From DASPJL01 sp035628645 (GTDB taxonomy: Bacteria; Bacteroidota; Bacteroidia; Cytophagales; Cyclobacteriaceae): DNA of 17,369 nt. How positions within the stretch are numbered: the first letter of the stretch is position 1; each line of letters begins with the position of its first letter. The position numbers were made by a program, and so were the translations under genes. The stretch spans positions 1-17,369 of the forward strand of contig DASPJL010000048.1 of NCBI GenBank assembly GCA_035628645.1, read 5' to 3'. The notes under the pieces were generated by a model. It searched no databases. It was not told the origin of the DNA and worked only from the letters and a program-made list of their open reading frames with translations. Positions 13,300 to 17,369 of this stretch are shown one piece after another.

Positions 13300-16149
13300 C
13301 TACTTTTTAATAAGCTTTTTATTTACCAATGCCTTCGTGTCATCTATGGAAAGTATAAATATCCCTTCCTGAAAACTTGAAAGATCTATTAATACAAAAC
13401 CTTTCTGTAACTCTTCTTTGGTAAGTTTTCTCCTGAGAATTCCATTCCCTATATAATCTGTTACTGAAATTACCACTTCCTGGGAAGAGTTGTCCGTTAA
13501 TTGGACGTTAAAGAATCCGGTACTGGGATTGGGGAAAATATTAATTGTAGAAGTATATAAATCATCAATTCTTGTAATGGTATTTAGTTGAGCAGAAGAT
13601 ACGTTAGAATAGACGCTCCGTGTTGAATTATTAAAAGCATAAATCCGATAATATTGACTTTTTGTTTCTGTTACACTGTGATCTTCATAAGTGGAAATAT
13701 TTGATAATACTGTATCAATTATTCCAAATTTGATATTGTTATCGATAAATTTCTCTATTATAAATCCATCCTCATTATCCGAATTATCTTTCCATATTAA
13801 AGCTATTGACTGCTCTTTTCCTTCCGTTGTCAGTTCTGTGGGAGCATTAACGGCAAATATAATTGGAGGAGTAATAGTTAAATTTAAGATCACAGTGCTA
13901 TCGCAAGTAGTTTTTGATGGAAGTACATGAGAATAAGATCCTTCTGATTTAACCCAGTTATTGACAAAATAAAGGCTATCTCCCTCAACAATAGTATCAT
14001 TAATTATTGTTTTAATTTCCTCTTTTATATCAACAACATAGGTATTTATGGTATCCAGGGCGTCATAAGTTTTAACGGTATACTTTATTTCTTTAGGTTC
14101 TTTAATCCATTGATGCAGTATTTTGATGCTATCTCCAAAGCAAAGGGAATAACTATAATCGTTATAAACTTTGGGTATACTGCCCACAAAAGTGTTTATG
14201 GTTTCGTTTGTTCTTACTGGCTCATTAAAATCAAAATAGATATCAGCTTTATTTCTTACAATAGTATTTTCCGTAAGGTTGCTCTTAGTTTTTATCCTGT
14301 ACTTAATAAATCCATGGCTATTGCGCTCATCCCGTGTACTATCCGGAAGTTTGATGTTATCAAAAACAAAAGAGATGGCCCTGTCTTCGATACTATATTT
14401 CATTTCATGACTCGTACCCAAGATTTCCAATGTTTCAATACTATGGTTAATGTCTAATGTATCCACCACCTTTACCACAAATGCCGTGTCTGTTCCTGTA
14501 TTTTGGAACCGGATGGTGTACCTAAGGGGAGAATCAAAAAGCACGTAATTCTTTTCCGTAACGCCTTCTTGTATAAGTTTATCATTAGGATCAAAGGAAC
14601 CGGTAACGGTTTGATATAATGTGTCATAATTGTTAGTTGCGTTTACCTCTGTGGGGGAGGGGGCAATTTGTACTGACGACGCTAACAAACTATTTAAAGG
14701 AGTGGTGGAGGGTAGATTAAAGGTTAATAGAATATAGGAACCGTTAAGATCGGCAATATTCCATTCCAGATGATTTTCCGCATGACTTATTGGAGGATAG
14801 TTTGAAGAGATATAAGTTAATGCAGAATCATATTTGAATGAAATTGTTTGGCTGTTTACAACTGTTCCTTCATTAATGTAGTGGATATAATATTGAGTAT
14901 TGAAGCCAGGTCTGGTTGCTGTTCCCGACAAATAGACCGAGGCGTCTTCCACAGCTTCAATAGTTAGCCCGAAATTATAATTACTGTTATTTGAATAAGG
15001 GTAATTTATAGTATAGCCAATACTATCTGTTGTCAAATGATGATATCTTTTGGGTATCCATCTTAAATAATGGTCTTCCCCTGTAGGAGTGAAGGAAAAT
15101 TTTCCATCATTATCAGTGGAGGAATAAATTTCTCCAGGTTCTAATTTTACCAGTTGTCCATTAATTCCATTTTCACCGCTATCTTGTATTCCATTTTCAT
15201 TCGTATCCAGAAAAATAGTCCCGGAGATTTCGTCAGGAGCGGTATCAGGATTTAGATTATATTCAAAGAAAATACCTTCCTCGGTAACGCCATATAAAAT
15301 ATCATCTTTAATGACCATGTCCTCAACATAAACATCAGTAAGCGTATTCCAGGACGTAGCGGTATCTTTTGAATAATATATTCCTTCCGAGGATCCAACA
15401 TATATTACTCCATTATGTGTTGCTAAATGTTTTTCATAATAACCTAGAGGCAACGGGAAGTCTTTTATGATTCCTGTAGTACCATAATCAAAAGAAATAA
15501 AAATCTTTTCATAAGAATATCCTATAAATGCAATGATTTGACCTTCCTTAACTGTAGACTCTTGAATCAATTTATTGACAAGTAGAGAAACAGCAGACCA
15601 TGAATTTGATTGTGAATTGTAAATATATCCTCCCCCATTAGTGTTATTTCCATCATACCCTGCAAAAATTATTGAGTCGTCACATGAAATGTACAAGTTA
15701 AAGGGCGAGTTTGAAGGCCGGCCCAAATTGTTTAATGTTCTATCTTCTTTTAATTGATATATACTTGAGTAATACAGCTCATCTTGAAATACCAATGATT
15801 TTTTAAAAATATTTAGTTTACGGGGATTTCCAGTTGAAAAGACTTCTCTTAAACTATCTCCGCTTTTTGTTACAAAGCCTCCATTAGTTGCTAAATAAAT
15901 AGAATCATTAAAGTACTTAAGGTCATAAATCCTAAGCGTATCTGAAAAATCCTGGGTTTTGATTAAAGTATCCCAATTCACTTTATCAGTTGAATAAAAA
16001 ACGAGGTTGTAATTGCTGACATATATAGCAGAATCCGTTATTTCCAGGTTATTTAAAGTAGTATTGAAATCATGAATGGACTTATAAGTGCTTTGAGAAA
16101 ACAAAGTGTTTGAAGCCAGCACAAGGAGAATGAATAAAATTTTCTTCAT
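13300..16149 (-). CDS. T9SS-exported multidomain protein with type A sorting domain
   Basis: A 949-residue secreted protein. Signal peptide at 1-19 (ending LFSQ). Residues about 20-300 carry repeated blades with Asp-box-like S-D-W turns (YSTDKVNWDTL, YSKDTATSWNTL), so a beta-propeller is likely. Residues 306-395 form an SdrD-B-like domain with a calcium-loop motif (DTNENGIQDSGENG). Residues about 400-510 look like a further Ig-like repeat. Residues about 517-657 open with SFDPNDK and end with YFDFNEPVRTNETINTFVG, a region common in T9SS cargo (DUF7619-type). An FN3-like domain lies at 768-855. Residues 869-949 are a T9SS type A sorting domain (INIFPNPSTGFFNVQL, ending LVNKKLIKK). It would be exported by T9SS, with the C-terminal domain removed at the surface. 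The function is unknown; adhesion or matrix binding is plausible. Confidence 0.93.
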   Translation of the reverse strand: MKKILFILLVLASNTLFSQSTYKSIHDFNTTLNNLEITDSAIYVSNYNLVFYSTDKVNWDTLIKTQDFSDTLRIYDLKYFNDSIYLATNGGFVTKSGDSLREVFSTGNPRKLNIFKKSLVFQDELYYSSIYQLKEDRTLNNLGRPSNSPFNLYISCDDSIIFAGYDGNNTNGGGYIYNSQSNSWSAVSLLVNKLIQESTVKEGQIIAFIGYSYEKIFISFDYGTTGIIKDFPLPLGYYEKHLATHNGVIYVGSSEGIYYSKDTATSWNTLTDVYVEDMVIKDDILYGVTEEGIFFEYNLNPDTAPDEISGTIFLDTNENGIQDSGENGINGQLVKLEPGEIYSSTDNDGKFSFTPTGEDHYLRWIPKRYHHLTTDSIGYTINYPYSNNSNYNFGLTIEAVEDASVYLSGTATRPGFNTQYYIHYINEGTVVNSQTISFKYDSALTYISSNYPPISHAENHLEWNIADLNGSYILLTFNLPSTTPLNSLLASSVQIAPSPTEVNATNNYDTLYQTVTGSFDPNDKLIQEGVTEKNYVLFDSPLRYTIRFQNTGTDTAFVVKVVDTLDINHSIETLEILGTSHEMKYSIEDRAISFVFDNIKLPDSTRDERNSHGFIKYRIKTKSNLTENTIVRNKADIYFDFNEPVRTNETINTFVGSIPKVYNDYSYSLCFGDSIKILHQWIKEPKEIKYTVKTYDALDTINTYVVDIKEEIKTIINDTIVEGDSLYFVNNWVKSEGSYSHVLPSKTTCDSTVILNLTITPPIIFAVNAPTELTTEGKEQSIALIWKDNSDNEDGFIIEKFIDNNIKFGIIDTVLSNISTYEDHSVTETKSQYYRIYAFNNSTRSVYSNVSSAQLNTITRIDDLYTSTINIFPNPSTGFFNVQLTDNSSQEVVISVTDYIGNGILRRKLTKEELQKGFVLIDLSSFQEGIFILSIDDTKALVNKKLIKK

Positions 16150-16422
16150 AAGATAAAAAAGATAAACTAAGCCTTATTTGGCCACATTTAACTTGCAAAA
16201 AATTTTATTTCTATATGCATGTATGAAAATAGTCTAGAGCTCAAAATTTTTTCTTCCAATGTAACTGTGTTGTTTACTTCTTTTTCACAATCTGTTCCTG
16301 GCTAACAGGAACTATTCATCCCTTGAATGACTTTTTGTCCTTGTCAATTAATTATTGATGTTTTCCTGCAACCATAATAAATAGGGTGGGGTCTTGATGT
16401 AAAATCACTTTTTATTCTCGAT
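16150..16422. other. divergent intergenic region between the T9SS cargo gene and the VWA lipoprotein gene
   Basis: This 273-base AT-rich gap must hold both divergent promoters. No exact TAnnTTTG element was found for either gene. The one clear structure is the inverted repeat at 16294-16312. No ORF or RNA gene is supported. Confidence 0.5.
16294..16312. promoter_or_regulatory. 19-bp perfect inverted repeat, possible operator or hairpin
   Basis: GTTCCTG (16294-16300) and CAGGAAC (16306-16312) are exact inverted repeats separated by GCTAA. The position in the middle of a divergent intergenic region, 110 bases before the VWA lipoprotein start and 145 bases before the T9SS cargo start, suits an operator for a dimeric regulator. 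No T-run follows, so it is not a standard terminator. Confidence 0.4.
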
Positions 16423-17369
16423 ATGAAAAATCAACTATTTTGGCTACTTGCCTTATTCTTCCTTGCTTCTTGTGAGTCTGCTGTAGAAGACATGCCTTCT
16501 TCCCCTGATTCGTACAGAACCTTGACTGCTCCTGGCAGTAATGGCGGCGGACAGGGAGAAATAGAAGCCGGCCAGATTACAGCCGGAGAATGGAATGACC
16601 TGTCCAACTGGAGTTTTTGGAAGGCGCTGTTTCAAAAAGAAGATTTCTCAAAAGTCCTGACCTATTGGGATTTCGAAATTAACAAGAGAATCTCCGTCAA
16701 TCTTAAAAATTCTTCTAATGAAGCGCTGGTCGATATTCAGGTCCTTTTATTAAATAAAGAAAACCAAATCCTGTGGGAGGCAAAAACGGACAATTTTGGA
16801 AAGGCTGAATTATGGACTTCTAATAACGCCGGCGATTCAACTGCTGATTTGATTCTTAAAATAAATAACCAGACCTATGAAAATATAAAAACATTTGAAG
16901 ATGGCGTTAATCAAATCGTTATTGATGACAACACAGCGACCAATGAGAAAATAGATATAGCCTTTGTCGTGGATGCTACAGGTTCTATGGGGGATGAATT
17001 GGAATATCTGAAAGTAGAACTCGTCGATGTTATAGAAGTTGTAAAAAATGAAAATCCTGCTGCTACCATTAATATGAGTTCTGTTTTTTACCGGGATGAA
17101 GGAGATGAATATGTAACCAGAACATCACCTTTTTCAACAAATATTAACAATACCGTCAATTTCATTAAAGAACAAAGCGCTGAAGGAGGAGGAGATTTCC
17201 CTGAAGCGGTACATACGGCTTTAAATGAAGCAATTAATAATCTCCAATGGTCAGGCTCTGCCCATTCCAGAGTTTTATTTTTGATGTTGGATGCCCCACC
17301 GCACTATGACCCACAGGTAGTTGATAAAATTTATCAGACAGTCAAGCAGGCAAGTAAAAAAGGTATAAA
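16423..17369 (+). CDS. VWA-domain lipoprotein (3' end beyond window)
   Basis: The frame is open from the ATG at 16423 to the right edge: 315 codons plus two bases. The lipoprotein signal peptide ends LASC (Cys17), followed by ESAVED, an acidic stretch compatible with outer-membrane sorting. Residues 50-65 carry AGQITAGEWNDLSNW, a segment recurrent in Bacteroidota VWA surface proteins. Residues about 88-168 look like a carboxypeptidase-regulatory-like beta-sandwich (VNLKNSSNEALVDIQVLL, TDNFGKAELW). From about 177 a von Willebrand A domain begins: the MIDAS motif DATGSMGDE (Asp184, Ser188) and a later LDAPPH aspartate (Asp290) are present, so metal-dependent ligand binding should be intact. The C-terminus is missing, so the full architecture is unknown. 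Confidence 0.9.
   Translation, partial: MKNQLFWLLALFFLASCESAVEDMPSSPDSYRTLTAPGSNGGGQGEIEAGQITAGEWNDLSNWSFWKALFQKEDFSKVLTYWDFEINKRISVNLKNSSNEALVDIQVLLLNKENQILWEAKTDNFGKAELWTSNNAGDSTADLILKINNQTYENIKTFEDGVNQIVIDDNTATNEKIDIAFVVDATGSMGDELEYLKVELVDVIEVVKNENPAATINMSSVFYRDEGDEYVTRTSPFSTNINNTVNFIKEQSAEGGGDFPEAVHTALNEAINNLQWSGSAHSRVLFLMLDAPPHYDPQVVDKIYQTVKQASKKGI

Overview
The window looks like a chromosomal segment of a Bacteroidota bacterium, most likely Flavobacteriia or a close relative. The evidence is an AT-rich sequence, a type IX secretion system (T9SS) sorting domain, large multidomain secreted adhesin-like proteins, lipoproteins with acidic residues right after the lipid-anchored cysteine, a TAnnTTTG-type promoter element, and few Shine-Dalgarno sites.

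Layout. Positions 1-4503 (minus) hold the first 1501 codons of a giant secreted protein that runs off the left edge. It has a signal peptide, a cadherin/VCBS-like domain interrupted by a CBM9-like domain, Ig-like units alternating with PA14-like units, and a repetitive beta-rich region. Next to it is an 87-codon C-terminal scrap of an S41 peptidase (4749-5012, minus). Then comes the most interesting locus: a 52-residue lipoprotein-like peptide ending in CPACGMG (5148-5306), followed 22 bases later by a DUF692/MNIO multinuclear iron oxidase (5329-6462). This is the layout of a peptide-modifying (RiPP) system. A convergent alpha/beta hydrolase follows (6499-7158, minus).

Positions 7457-9399 contain a standalone 5'-3' exonuclease gene and, upstream, a second truncated copy of its first 170 coding bases (165 of 170 identical). 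The two copies are direct repeats flanking a small lipoprotein gene on the other strand. Downstream lies a plus-strand run: an AraC-type regulator, an NmrA-like NAD(P)-binding protein and a DUF1772 membrane protein (the last two overlap), then a DUF1801 protein. A convergent WalJ/YycJ-type metallo-hydrolase, a doubtful 40-codon ORF, a 949-residue T9SS cargo protein (minus) and a divergent VWA lipoprotein cut by the right edge complete the window.

How the genes work together. The peptide and the MNIO enzyme probably form a modification pair: a surface lipoprotein whose C-terminal CxxCG cysteines would be oxidatively modified, perhaps for copper handling. AraC, NmrA-like and DUF1772 probably form a small redox or stress cassette. 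The large secreted proteins and the VWA lipoprotein represent cell-surface functions. No tRNA, rRNA, CRISPR array or intact transposase was seen.
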